A stretch of DNA of 64,000 nt, from NCBI GenBank assembly GCA_937864535.1, contig CALMJS010000019.1, positions 124,001 to 188,000 of the forward strand. The letters are read 5' to 3'. The position numbers and the translations under genes were made by a program. Under the pieces are notes generated by a model. It ran no database searches, had not been told where the DNA came from, and worked only from the letters and a program-made list of their open reading frames with translations. Below are positions 28,471 to 38,012 of the stretch, one piece after another. This stretch comes from an uncultured Paracoccaceae bacterium (GTDB taxonomy: Bacteria; Pseudomonadota; Alphaproteobacteria; Rhodobacterales; Rhodobacteraceae). Each line of letters begins with the position of its first letter. Positions within the stretch are counted from its first letter, which is position 1.

Positions 28471-29526
28471 GTGAAAAAAGAACGCAGCCGCGTGACCATG
28501 ACTGATGTTGCGAAACGCGCCGGGGTTGCCCCCGCCACCGTGGACCGGGTTTTGAACGAACGCGCCAATGTCAGCGATCAGGTCCGGATCAAGGTCATCA
28601 ACGCCGCCCGCGAACTGGGGCTGCGGCGGGTTCTGCCCTCGGCCTATCGGCGGATGGTGCGGATCAACGTGATTCTGGCCCGCCCGGACCGACCGCTGAT
28701 CGCCCGTATGGCCAGCGAGATGCGGCGTCTGGGTCAGCGGCTGGACCCCGGGATCAAAATCCATCGCACCATTTTGTCGAACGAGGCGCCCGCAACCATC
28801 GCCAAGGCGATGCTGGCCGGGAGCTATGATGCGGTGGTCGTGGATGCGCCGGACTCACCCTTGATCCACGACGCGATTAAAACGTTGAAATCGCGGGACT
28901 GTCCGGTGGTCTGCCTGATTTCCGATGTCCCCGGATCGGACCGTTTGGCCTATGCCGGCACCGACCACTATAAGGCCGGTCGATCCGCCGGTTTTTTCCT
29001 GACCAAGATGATCCCGGCCTCGACTCCCGGCAAAATCGTGGTGCTGTGTCACAATATCGGCTTCCACGCCCATGCCGAACGGATCCGCGGCCTGTCCGAT
29101 CATCTGGCCCAGTCCGCCCCGCATCTGGCGATTGCCGATATTCTGCGCGGGGATGATGACGCGGCCAAGTCCGAGTCGCTGCTGCGAGATGCCTTTGTCC
29201 GTCATCCCACGATATTGGGGGTCTATAACGCCGGAGCGGGCAATCGCGGCGTGGTCGCGGCGATCAAGGCGGGACTCTTGCCCCAGCCGCCGTTGTTCAT
29301 CGGGCATGAATTGACGCCCTTTACCTATGAGAGCCTGAAATCCGGCCTGATGACCCTGACCATCGACCAGAGCCCGGAACTCCAGTCGCAATATGCGATC
29401 GAGGTCGTGATGAACCACTTTGGGTTTCAGGGGGCGACGCTTGCGACGCCGCCCTATGTGTCGGACGTGCCGATTGTGCTCTATGGGCCGGAAAACCTGC
29501 CCGACGTGCCGCCCGCCGCGCCCTGA
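28471..29526 (+). CDS. LacI-family regulator (GTG start)
   Basis: MTDVAKRAGVAPATVDRVLNERANVSDQVRIKVINAARELG plus periplasmic-binding-like domain. Confidence 0.92.
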   Translation: MKKERSRVTMTDVAKRAGVAPATVDRVLNERANVSDQVRIKVINAARELGLRRVLPSAYRRMVRINVILARPDRPLIARMASEMRRLGQRLDPGIKIHRTILSNEAPATIAKAMLAGSYDAVVVDAPDSPLIHDAIKTLKSRDCPVVCLISDVPGSDRLAYAGTDHYKAGRSAGFFLTKMIPASTPGKIVVLCHNIGFHAHAERIRGLSDHLAQSAPHLAIADILRGDDDAAKSESLLRDAFVRHPTILGVYNAGAGNRGVVAAIKAGLLPQPPLFIGHELTPFTYESLKSGLMTLTIDQSPELQSQYAIEVVMNHFGFQGATLATPPYVSDVPIVLYGPENLPDVPPAAP

Positions 29527-29536
29527 CGCGGGGGGA

Positions 29537-29878
29537 TCAGTCCAGAATTTCGACAGGCCGTTCCCATTGGATCAGCACCGCGCAGCCGGCGGCGGACCAG
29601 ACCCGGTGAATGCTGCCCGCAGGGTTGAAAATCAGCGAACCGGCAGGAAAATCGCCGCTCTCGTCGGATTGGGTACCCTCGAGCACCAGTATGGTTTCCA
29701 GCCCTGTATGGCGGTGGCGCGGAACGCTGGCACCGGGGGCATAGCGCAGGATGGCACAGACCGGCCCTTCGGCCGCGGACCAGAGGTAATGGACCTGCAC
29801 GCCGGGACGGAATTCCTGATAGGGCAGGTCGCGCCACTGGTCGGGGATCAGCGTGCCAAAGGATTTCGGGTCAGACAT
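29537..29878 (-). CDS. cupin-domain protein (ChrR-like cupin)
   Basis: [56 protein letters not shown]. Confidence 0.85.
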   Translation of the reverse strand: MSDPKSFGTLIPDQWRDLPYQEFRPGVQVHYLWSAAEGPVCAILRYAPGASVPRHRHTGLETILVLEGTQSDESGDFPAGSLIFNPAGSIHRVWSAAGCAVLIQWERPVEILD

Positions 29879-30536
29879 TCAACGCCTCTAGAATGGTATT
29901 CGTGGGGGTTGCCCAGCCGACAATCGCGCCCTGCGCGGTGATCATCCGGACGGCGGCGTCCTTGAACTCGGCAAAGTAGCTCTCTGTCGCATCGGTCGCC
30001 AACAGACAGTCATAGCCGCGGTCATTCGCCTCGCGCATGGTGGTTTGCACGCAGACCTCGGTGGTGACGCCCGCGAAAATCAGCTGGCGAATGCCGCGCC
30101 GCGACAGAACCGCACCCAATTCGGTGGCGTAGAACGCGCCCTTGCCGGGTTTGTCGATCACCAGTTCCTGCGGCAGCGGGGCCAGTTCCGGCACGATATC
30201 CGCGCCCGGCTCGCCCGCGACCAGCAGCCGTCCCATCGGGCCGGGATCGCCGATCCGCAGACTGGGAGAGCCGCGCAGTCGTTTGGCCTCGGGCAAGTCG
30301 GACAGATCGGGGCGATGGCATTCGCGGGTATGGATCACCATCATCCCCGCCCGCCGCGCCCCGTCGATCAGCCGCGCCACCGTCGGCACAATCGCCATCA
30401 GCCGCGACACATCGTTGCCCAGCGACGCGCCAAAGCCGCCCGGCTCGACAAAATCGCGCTGCATGTCGATGACGATCAGGGCGCAGGTGTCGATATCACA
30501 CGTAAAATCAAAGGGTTCCGCCGTGATTACTGGCAT
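29871..30536 (-). CDS. isochorismatase-like cysteine hydrolase (second paralogue; possible triuret/other ureido-amide hydrolase)
   Basis: [53 protein letters not shown]: Asp/Lys/Cys triad present. Confidence 0.87.
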   Translation of the reverse strand: MPVITAEPFDFTCDIDTCALIVIDMQRDFVEPGGFGASLGNDVSRLMAIVPTVARLIDGARRAGMMVIHTRECHRPDLSDLPEAKRLRGSPSLRIGDPGPMGRLLVAGEPGADIVPELAPLPQELVIDKPGKGAFYATELGAVLSRRGIRQLIFAGVTTEVCVQTTMREANDRGYDCLLATDATESYFAEFKDAAVRMITAQGAIVGWATPTNTILEALNV

Positions 30537-32035
30537 CAGTGGTGTCCTGCCATATAGCGGCCCAGCACGGCGGCCTGCGCCTCTTGGACCGGAGTTTCAA
30601 AGGTGATTTGCCCCTCGCTCATGACCAGCACCCGGTCCGAGAGTTCGAGGATCTCGTCGAGGTCTTCGCTGATCAAGAGCACCGCGACGCCAGCGTTGCG
30701 GGCCATCATGATGCGGTCGCGGATCGCACGGACGGCGGTGAAATCCAGCCCGAAACACGGGTTGGCGACGATCAGCAGCGACACGTCGCCGGACAATTCA
30801 CGCGCCAGCGCCGCCCGCTGGACGTTCCCGCCAGAGAGCGAGCGGATCTGCGCGCCCGGCCCCTGTGTCCGGATGTCGAACCCCGCGATCAGCTCCAGCG
30901 CCCGCCGCGCCATCCGCCGCCGATCCAGCCAGACCCCCCGCCCGCTGTCGAAATCACGCATGGCGAGGTTTTCCGCCACGCTCAGCGTCGGGGCGCAGGC
31001 ATTGACCAGCGGTTCTTCGGGCAGATAGCGGACGCGGCGGGCCTGCGACTGGCGGCGGGTAGCGGCATAGGGGGTGCCGTTGACCAGCATGCTACCGGCG
31101 ATGAGGCGGCGCTGGCCGGTCAGCACCTCCATCAGTTCCACCTGACCGTTGCCGGAAATGCCCGCGATGCCAACCACTTCGCCCGCATGGACGGTGAGAT
31201 CGCCAATCGGCAGCACGCGATAACCGGACCTGTCGCGGGCCTGTGCGCCGCGCAGGGTCAGGACCGCCGCGCCGGGCTGGCCGGTGCGGTCCGGCGCGGT
31301 GCCGATGTCGGATTTGCCCATCATCATCGCCGCCATATCGCCGTCGGTCAGATCGGCCACCCGCCCCTGACCAGCCAGAGCCCCGCGCCGCAGCACAGTC
31401 ACCTCATCGGCAAAGGCGCGGACCTCGCGGAATTTATGGCTGATCATCAGCACCGAGAGCGCCCCCGAGGTTGTCAGCTTGCGGACATAGCCCAGCACCT
31501 TGTCCGCCTCGTCGGGCGTCAGAACCGAGGTCGGTTCGTCGAGGATCAGGAACCGGCTGCCCAGATAGAGTTGTTTGAGGATTTCCAGCTTTTGCTTTTC
31601 CCCCGCCGCGAGAGAGGAAACCTGTCGGTCGAGCGGGACAGAGAACGGCATTCTGGACATGAATTCTGTCAGCCGGATCTTTTCCCGCCGCCAGTCGATC
31701 ACCGCGCCCGCATCCCCGCGGGCGATCACCAGATTTTCCGCTGCACTCAGCGAGGGCACCAGCGTGAACTGCTGATAGACCATGCCCAGCCCGTGACGCT
31801 GCGCATCGACGGGGTCCTTGATCTCGACCTCTTTGTGATCGACCAAGAGCCCGCCGCTGGTGGCGTGGTAGAACCCCATGATGCACTTGACCAAGGTGGA
31901 TTTGCCCGCGCCATTTTCCCCGAGCAGCGCGTGAAACGACCCGGGCCGCACCCGCAGCGTCACATTGTCCAGCGCGGTAAAGGCGCCAAAGCGCATGGTC
32001 ATCCCGACCGCTTCGATCTCGGGGGCGCGGTCCAT
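30536..32035 (-). CDS. ABC transporter ATP-binding protein, two-domain, BMP/nucleoside (YufO) type
   Basis: [26 protein letters not shown] and degenerate second domain [19 protein letters not shown]. Confidence 0.92.
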   Translation of the reverse strand: MDRAPEIEAVGMTMRFGAFTALDNVTLRVRPGSFHALLGENGAGKSTLVKCIMGFYHATSGGLLVDHKEVEIKDPVDAQRHGLGMVYQQFTLVPSLSAAENLVIARGDAGAVIDWRREKIRLTEFMSRMPFSVPLDRQVSSLAAGEKQKLEILKQLYLGSRFLILDEPTSVLTPDEADKVLGYVRKLTTSGALSVLMISHKFREVRAFADEVTVLRRGALAGQGRVADLTDGDMAAMMMGKSDIGTAPDRTGQPGAAVLTLRGAQARDRSGYRVLPIGDLTVHAGEVVGIAGISGNGQVELMEVLTGQRRLIAGSMLVNGTPYAATRRQSQARRVRYLPEEPLVNACAPTLSVAENLAMRDFDSGRGVWLDRRRMARRALELIAGFDIRTQGPGAQIRSLSGGNVQRAALARELSGDVSLLIVANPCFGLDFTAVRAIRDRIMMARNAGVAVLLISEDLDEILELSDRVLVMSEGQITFETPVQEAQAAVLGRYMAGHH

Positions 32036-32733
32036 CAGACCAGTCCCGCGATCAGGCTGGCGCTGTCGCTGACACAGCCGAACACGCCGCCCTGCATCTG
32101 GATCATCTTGATCGCGGCGTCATGGTTTCCCTGATCGGTCGCGCCGCAGCAGTCGGTCAGCAGCACGCATTCATAACCGCGGTCATTCGCCTCGCGCATG
32201 GTGGTATGGACGCAGACATCGGTGGTGATCCCGGTCAGGATGACATTCTCGATCCCCTTGGTGCGCAGGATCAGATCCAGATCCGTCGCGCAAAAGCTGC
32301 CCTTGCCGGGTTTGTCGATGATCACTTCGCCGGGCAGCGGGGCCAGTTCGGGGATGATGTCCCAGCCCGGCTCGCCCCGGACCAGTATCCGCCCGCAGGG
32401 GCCGACATCGCCGATGCCCGCGCCGATTTGCGCCGACCGCCAGCGCTTGTTCGGCGGCAGGTCCGCCAGATCCGGGCGGTGGCCTTCGCGGGTGTGGATG
32501 ATGGTATAGCCCTTGGCCCGCATGGCGGCCAGAACGGCGCGGATCGGCTCGATCGGAGCGCGGGTCAGGGACAGGTCATAGCCCATCTTGTCGACATAGC
32601 CGCCCGGCCCGCAGAAATCGGTCTGCATGTCGATCACGATCAGCGCGGTATTATCCGGCCGCAGGTCGCCGTTATAGGGCCAAGCATAGGGGAGTGAGGC
32701 AATCGTCGCCATCTCAGCAGTCCTTTTCGCCAT
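32035..32733 (-). CDS. biuH: biuret amidohydrolase-like isochorismatase-family hydrolase
   Basis: [126 protein letters not shown]; strongly resembles characterised BiuH from memory. Confidence 0.85.
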   Translation of the reverse strand: MAKRTAEMATIASLPYAWPYNGDLRPDNTALIVIDMQTDFCGPGGYVDKMGYDLSLTRAPIEPIRAVLAAMRAKGYTIIHTREGHRPDLADLPPNKRWRSAQIGAGIGDVGPCGRILVRGEPGWDIIPELAPLPGEVIIDKPGKGSFCATDLDLILRTKGIENVILTGITTDVCVHTTMREANDRGYECVLLTDCCGATDQGNHDAAIKMIQMQGGVFGCVSDSASLIAGLV

Positions 32734-33718
32734 AGGTGCGGGTGGGAGTGGGGAAACCGCAGCTGGTGCCGTCGGTGATCTCGATCCGATCCTCCCACGG
32801 CAGGCGATAACGCCCCGCCGCCAGATCGGTCATATAGGTATAGGGACAGTCCATCGCGCCACCCTTGACCGCGACATAGCCGCGATGGCCGAACTGGTAG
32901 ATGTTGTTTTCCACACCCCAGCCCAGACGCGCCTCGCGGACCAGATCGGGGCGAACCTGCGCCGTGATGATTTCATCGGGACGCCCGGATGTTCCCTGCG
33001 CGATGATCGTGCCGTCAAAGTTGCAGAACATCCCTTCGCCCATGGAGTCAAAGGTGCCGTCGCTGCCGGACATGCAGACATTGGCGGTGATCATCAGGTT
33101 GCAAAAGGCGTTGGACTGGTTGGTGAACCGCCATGCCTCGCGGATGGGGGCGGTGTAGCCGGCGGTGCGGATCATGATCTCTGCGCCCTTATAGGCGGCC
33201 TCGCGCGCCATTTCGGGGAACATGCCGTCGTGACAGATGATCAGGGCGATCTTGCTGCCCTTTGGCCCGTCGCAGACCGGAATGCCGCCATCGCCCGGCT
33301 CCCACGGCTCGACCGGAACCCAAGGGTGCATTTTGCGGTAATAGAGACGCAGCCCCCCTTGGGCGTCGAAAATCAGACCGGTGTTATAGGGCATGCCGCC
33401 GGGGTTCGCCTCCATGATGGAAAAACAGCCCCAGATGGCGTTATCGATACAGGCCTGCCGCAGCGTTGCGACCTCTGGCCCGTCCATGCTGCACATGATG
33501 GCGGGGTTGGTGTCCATCGACAGCCCGTGCAGGCTGTATTCGGGGAACACGACCAGATCCATGCCCGCCTGATTGCGCCGCGCCTTGGCCACCAGTTCCA
33601 CCACGCGCGCGACCTGAGAGGTCAGCTCTGCCTTGGTCCGGACGGTCGGCAATTGCAGTTGGACCAGCCCGATGCCGACGCCGTGTTGCGATGGGTTCAG
33701 CCCCCCTAATCCGCTCAT
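32714..33718 (-). CDS. nitrilase-superfamily amidase/formamidase-like
   Basis: Glu-Lys-Cys motifs [53 protein letters not shown]; AmiF-like. Confidence 0.87.
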   Translation of the reverse strand: MSGLGGLNPSQHGVGIGLVQLQLPTVRTKAELTSQVARVVELVAKARRNQAGMDLVVFPEYSLHGLSMDTNPAIMCSMDGPEVATLRQACIDNAIWGCFSIMEANPGGMPYNTGLIFDAQGGLRLYYRKMHPWVPVEPWEPGDGGIPVCDGPKGSKIALIICHDGMFPEMAREAAYKGAEIMIRTAGYTAPIREAWRFTNQSNAFCNLMITANVCMSGSDGTFDSMGEGMFCNFDGTIIAQGTSGRPDEIITAQVRPDLVREARLGWGVENNIYQFGHRGYVAVKGGAMDCPYTYMTDLAAGRYRLPWEDRIEITDGTSCGFPTPTRTYGEKDC

Positions 33719-33729
33719 GTGTCTCTCCG

Positions 33730-34653
33730 TTATTTTGTGATGTTCAATTCGCCCGGCGCGCCGATCACGGCCCGTTCGGTAGAGGAGGTTGCGATCAGAA
33801 TGCCCAAGGTCAGCACATAGGGCGCGGCGTAGAACAGGTAGTAACCCTCACTGATCCCGACCGATTGCAGCGCCGGACCCAAGGCCCCCGCGCCGCCAAA
33901 GAGCAGCGCCGCCCAGAGGCAATTGATCGGGTTCCAGCGGGCAAAGATCACCAGAGCCACCGCCATCAGCCCTTGGCCGGACGAAATCCCTTCGTTCCAC
34001 GAGCCGGGGTAATAGAGCGACAGATAGGCGCCGCCGATCCCCGCCAGCGCGCCGCCCGCCGCCGTCGCCCACAGGCGCACCCGGTCGGGCCGGATGGCCA
34101 GCGCACGGGCCGATTGCGTGCTGTCGCCGACCACGCGGATGGTCAGGCCGATGCGGGTACTGCGCAGCATCCACGCGAGAAACACCGCCAGCGCGATGCC
34201 GATCAGGAACAGGACGTTGACCTGCAACGCCGCCTGCAATTGCGGACTGTCGGACCACCAGCCAAACGGGATCGACGGCAGGCGGGGCGCGGTCGGCTGG
34301 ATAAAGGGTTTGCCGAAATAGAACGCGATCCCCATGCCCAGGAGCATCATCGAAATGCCGACGGCGATATCGTTGACGCCCTTGAACCGGCACAGCCAGC
34401 CGTGCAGCAGCCCGTAAACCAGCCCGACCAGCGCCGCGCCCAGCACGCCGACCGTGGCCGATCCCGTCAGATAGGACAGCCCGTAACCGGACATCGCCCC
34501 TAGGATCAGCGTGCCCTCTAGCCCCAGATTGATGCGGCCCGACCGCTCGGTCAGACATTCGCCCAGCGACACGAACAGAAAGGGTGTCGATACCCGGATC
34601 GCGCCGCCCAGCACGGCGATTGGCACGGCCCAGAGGCCCGGATCAGTGGTCAT
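33730..34653 (-). CDS. ABC transporter permease (BMP-type, YufQ-like)
   Basis: LTERSGRINLGLEGTLILGAMSGYGLSY, GVNDIAVGISMMLLGMGIAFYFGKP. Confidence 0.9.
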   Translation of the reverse strand: MTTDPGLWAVPIAVLGGAIRVSTPFLFVSLGECLTERSGRINLGLEGTLILGAMSGYGLSYLTGSATVGVLGAALVGLVYGLLHGWLCRFKGVNDIAVGISMMLLGMGIAFYFGKPFIQPTAPRLPSIPFGWWSDSPQLQAALQVNVLFLIGIALAVFLAWMLRSTRIGLTIRVVGDSTQSARALAIRPDRVRLWATAAGGALAGIGGAYLSLYYPGSWNEGISSGQGLMAVALVIFARWNPINCLWAALLFGGAGALGPALQSVGISEGYYLFYAAPYVLTLGILIATSSTERAVIGAPGELNITK

Positions 34654-35717
34654 CGGCTCGGTCCTTTCAGGGCGAGCCAGAGCGCAGGCATGCGGCCCTG
34701 GACGGTTTCGGACAACAGGACAATCAGGAACACGCAGCCTTCGAACACCAGAATGGTGGCGTCCGGCAGGTCCATCCGGCGCTGGATCAGGCCGGACGAG
34801 GCCTCGAACCCGGCCAGAAGAATGGCGACCGGCACAATCGCCAGCGGGTTATGCCGCGCCAGAAACGCCACGAGAATCCCGGTGTACCCGACCCCCGAAA
34901 TCAGCGAGGCGTTGGCCGATCCATGCACGGCCGCGACCTCATAGAACCCGGCCAGTCCCGCCAGACCACCTGCCAGCGCGGTAAACCCGACGATCAGCCC
35001 GGCGACGTTAAAGCCCTGGACCTGGGCGGCGCGCATGTTGTCACCTGTGATCCGCGCGGCAAAGCCGAGCCGTGTACGATCAATCAACGCCCAGGCGGCG
35101 ATACAGGCGACAATCCCCGCCAAGACGCCCCAATGCGCCTGAAGGCCCGGCATCATCCCCACCCGCAGCGTGTCGACCAGCGGCAGGGTCGAGGGTTTGT
35201 TCAGGCTGGCCGGATCGCGGAATACGCTCTCGACCAGATGGTTGAACAGGGCGCTGGCGATATACGCCATCAGCAGCGAGGCGATGGTTTCATTCACCCC
35301 GCGCCGGACCCGCAGCAGGCCCACCAGCCCGATCCAGATCGCGCCGATGCAGACCGCCGACAGCGCCATCGCGGCAAACCCCGCCGCCGTGGGCCAGAGC
35401 GCGACCTGCGCCCCTGTCACCGCCGCCGCCAGACCGCCCAGCACGATCGCGCCTTCGCCGCCGATCACCATCAGACCCAGTCGGGCCGGAATGGCGACGC
35501 ACAGACCGGCAAACAGTAGCGGACTGACCCGCGACAGGGTGTTCTGCCATGAAAAGGCGGTGGAAAATCCGGCCCGCCAGATCAGCGCGAAAAATTCGAC
35601 CGGCGATTTCCCCTGCACCAGCAGGAACAGGGAAAACACCAACCCGCCCGCGATCAGGGCCATCAGCGGCCACAGGGCGGTTTCAAGGGCAGGCAAGAGG
35701 CGTGACCCCTTGCCCAT
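34650..35717 (-). CDS. ABC transporter permease (BMP-type, YufP-like)
   Basis: PARLGLMVIGGEGAIVLGGLAAAVTGA, GVNETIASLLMAYIASALFNHLVE; start assumed at MGKGSRLL. Confidence 0.88.
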   Translation of the reverse strand: MGKGSRLLPALETALWPLMALIAGGLVFSLFLLVQGKSPVEFFALIWRAGFSTAFSWQNTLSRVSPLLFAGLCVAIPARLGLMVIGGEGAIVLGGLAAAVTGAQVALWPTAAGFAAMALSAVCIGAIWIGLVGLLRVRRGVNETIASLLMAYIASALFNHLVESVFRDPASLNKPSTLPLVDTLRVGMMPGLQAHWGVLAGIVACIAAWALIDRTRLGFAARITGDNMRAAQVQGFNVAGLIVGFTALAGGLAGLAGFYEVAAVHGSANASLISGVGYTGILVAFLARHNPLAIVPVAILLAGFEASSGLIQRRMDLPDATILVFEGCVFLIVLLSETVQGRMPALWLALKGPSR

Positions 35718-35739
35718 TTGTGCGATCGTCGCCACGGGA

Positions 35740-36864
35740 TTAGCTGGTCGAACCGATGACACCCTCGACCAGATAGTCCATCGACTCCAGCTTGATGTCA
35801 TCCTCGGCAAAGGCCTCGCCCTCGGCGGCGATGACGTTGCCCTTGTTGTCCTTGAGCGGCCCCTTGATCACGGCGAACCCGCCCTTGAGGATTTCGGCCT
35901 TGACGGCTTCGAACTGGGCGGCGGCGGCCTCGGTCACGGCGGGGCCGAGCGGGGACATCTTGATGAACCCGTCGGCCAGACCACCGCGGACAAAGTTCGG
36001 GATCGTCTCGCCGGCCATATATTTGGTGACCATGTCGGTATAGACCTGCGCCCAGTTCCATTCCGCACCGGTCAGGTACAGATCGGGGGCCAGCGCCGAC
36101 TGGTTGGCGTGATAGCCGCAGACATAGCAGCCACGGGCGGCAGCGGTTTCCACCACCACCTTGGGCCCGTCGACGTGGCAGGTGATCACATCGGCACCCT
36201 GATCGGCCAGCGCGTTGGTGGCTTCGGCCTCCTTGACAGCCAGCGACCATTCGCCGGTAAAGATCACCTGACAGGTGATCGTCGGGTCAACGGCACGCGC
36301 GCCCAAGAGGAAGGAGTTGATGTTATTGAGAACCTGCGGGATCGGTTTCGCCGCGACAAAGCCGATCTTCTTGGTCTTGGTCATGTGACCGGCCACAATG
36401 CCGTTCAGATACTGACCCTTGCCGATGTAGCCGAAATAGGACCCGGCGTTGGCCGGATCGCCTTCGCCCCACAGACCGCCGCAATGTTCAAACCGCACCT
36501 CGGGATTTTTCGGGGCCAGTTCCTTGATAAAGGGGTCGTAGTAGCCAAAGGACGTCGGGAACAACAACGAGGCACCGTCGAAATTGATCATCGATTCCAT
36601 CGTGTTGGCAACATCGGTCGATTCCGGGACGTTTTCTTCCTCGATCACGGTGACACCGGCCATCGCCTTGATCGCGGCGGCGCCTTCGGCGTGGGCCTGG
36701 TTATAGCCGTAGTCGTCCTTGGGACCGACATAGATGAACCCGACGGTCAGACCATCGGCGGCGCGGGCCATATTGGCGCCAAAGGGCATCAGAGCCGTCG
36801 CGCCAAAGGCGGCGGTGGTCGAGGTCAGAAAACGGCGGCGGGACAGGGTCGATTTCATAGGCAT
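35740..36864 (-). CDS. BMP-family ABC transporter substrate-binding protein, Tat-type leader
   Basis: MKSTLSRRRFLTSTTAAFGATALMPFGANMARA; GLTVGFIYVGPKDDYGYNQAHAEGAAAI. Confidence 0.9.
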   Translation of the reverse strand: MPMKSTLSRRRFLTSTTAAFGATALMPFGANMARAADGLTVGFIYVGPKDDYGYNQAHAEGAAAIKAMAGVTVIEEENVPESTDVANTMESMINFDGASLLFPTSFGYYDPFIKELAPKNPEVRFEHCGGLWGEGDPANAGSYFGYIGKGQYLNGIVAGHMTKTKKIGFVAAKPIPQVLNNINSFLLGARAVDPTITCQVIFTGEWSLAVKEAEATNALADQGADVITCHVDGPKVVVETAAARGCYVCGYHANQSALAPDLYLTGAEWNWAQVYTDMVTKYMAGETIPNFVRGGLADGFIKMSPLGPAVTEAAAAQFEAVKAEILKGGFAVIKGPLKDNKGNVIAAEGEAFAEDDIKLESMDYLVEGVIGSTS

Positions 36865-36975
36865 CCGGGAGGTCCTCTCTGGTGTGACTCGGGCCGCGTT
36901 CGCTGGCGGTCCGTTATGATCCTGAGAAAAGCCTAGACGCGCAGACTGCTTCTGACGTCTGCTAAGATTTGACAG

Positions 36976-37000
36976 GACCGCTGCATTTAAAGCAGCGGTC
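36976..37000 (-). terminator. stem-loop GACCGCTGC-ATTTAAA-GCAGCGGTC after the LysR gene
   Basis: Perfect 9-bp arms, 7-nt loop, 7 bp beyond LysR stop and upstream of the BMP operon. Confidence 0.55.
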
Positions 37001-37006
37001 ATCCGG

Positions 37007-37906
37007 TCAATCTGCGAACCTTTGCAGGGCGGCAATCATCGCATTGGCGAATTTCGCCGAGGCGATCGGCAACGTCCGCCCCCGCATCTGCCCGAGGATC
37101 AGCGACCCCGGCGGCAGGTCGCGGGTCGCGATGGGGCGGGATACCAGCCCGGATTCCCGGGGCAGGCGCAGCCCGATAGGGATCTGAAACGCCAGCACAT
37201 TTTCGTTCTCCACATAGTGGCGCATGAAATCGAAACTGTCGGATTCGATCACCGGATTGACCCGCCGCGAGGTGCCGGATAGCGCGGCCTCGATCATGTG
37301 GCGGACAGCATAGGCCGAGGTCGGCAGGATATGCGGATGGTCCAGACAGTTGCGCAGGCGCACCTCGGACTGCGAGGCAAGCGGGTGATCGACGCGCATC
37401 ACCACATGCACCACCTGCGGGACAGCCATCAGCACCTCGAAATCGACCAGATGAATCGGCTCCAGCACCAGCGCGAGGTCCGACCGGAAACTGCTCAGAT
37501 CGGCCTCGGCGGCGGCACGGTCGCGGATATTGACGCTAAAGGTCACACCCGGATGCGAGCGGCGATAGTCCGCGATCTGCGCTGGCAGAAAATACGGGCT
37601 GAGGGCCTGCGAACAGGCAATCGACACATGCCCCCGGCGTTCCCCTGCCAGATCGGCGACCTGACTCTGGACTCGGCGCAGATCGGACTGCTGCGACCGA
37701 TAGTGCTGCATGATCAGTTCGCCTGCCGGATTGAGCCGCACCCCGCGCGGCAGACGTTCGAAAATTTGCGATCCGAATTCCTCTTCGAACCGCTGGATCC
37801 GGCGGTTGAGCGCCGAGGCGGTGATGTTCATATCGTCCGCCGCCTTGCGGATCGACCCGGCGCGCATCACCGCCTCGATAAACCGGAAATCCAACAAATG
37901 TCGCAT
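37007..37906 (-). CDS. LysR-family regulator
   Basis: MRHLLDFRFIEAVMRAGSIRKAADDMNITASALNRRIQRFEEEFGSQIFERLPRGVRLNPAGE. Confidence 0.92.
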   Translation of the reverse strand: MRHLLDFRFIEAVMRAGSIRKAADDMNITASALNRRIQRFEEEFGSQIFERLPRGVRLNPAGELIMQHYRSQQSDLRRVQSQVADLAGERRGHVSIACSQALSPYFLPAQIADYRRSHPGVTFSVNIRDRAAAEADLSSFRSDLALVLEPIHLVDFEVLMAVPQVVHVVMRVDHPLASQSEVRLRNCLDHPHILPTSAYAVRHMIEAALSGTSRRVNPVIESDSFDFMRHYVENENVLAFQIPIGLRLPRESGLVSRPIATRDLPPGSLILGQMRGRTLPIASAKFANAMIAALQRFAD

Positions 37907-38012
37907 CGCTGTCCTGACCGGTGCCGAAAATGCACCGCTTTTGTGAAAATTCAGCATTAGCGTTTCCGCAGCGAATTCCGGATGTCTAGGGAAACGAACC
38001 GGAGACCGTGCC

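Noticed and set aside
30539-32134. 531-aa plus-strand ORF
   Set aside because: Antisense to the two-domain ABC ATPase
35170-36936. 588-aa plus-strand ORF
   Set aside because: Antisense to BMP SBP and permease
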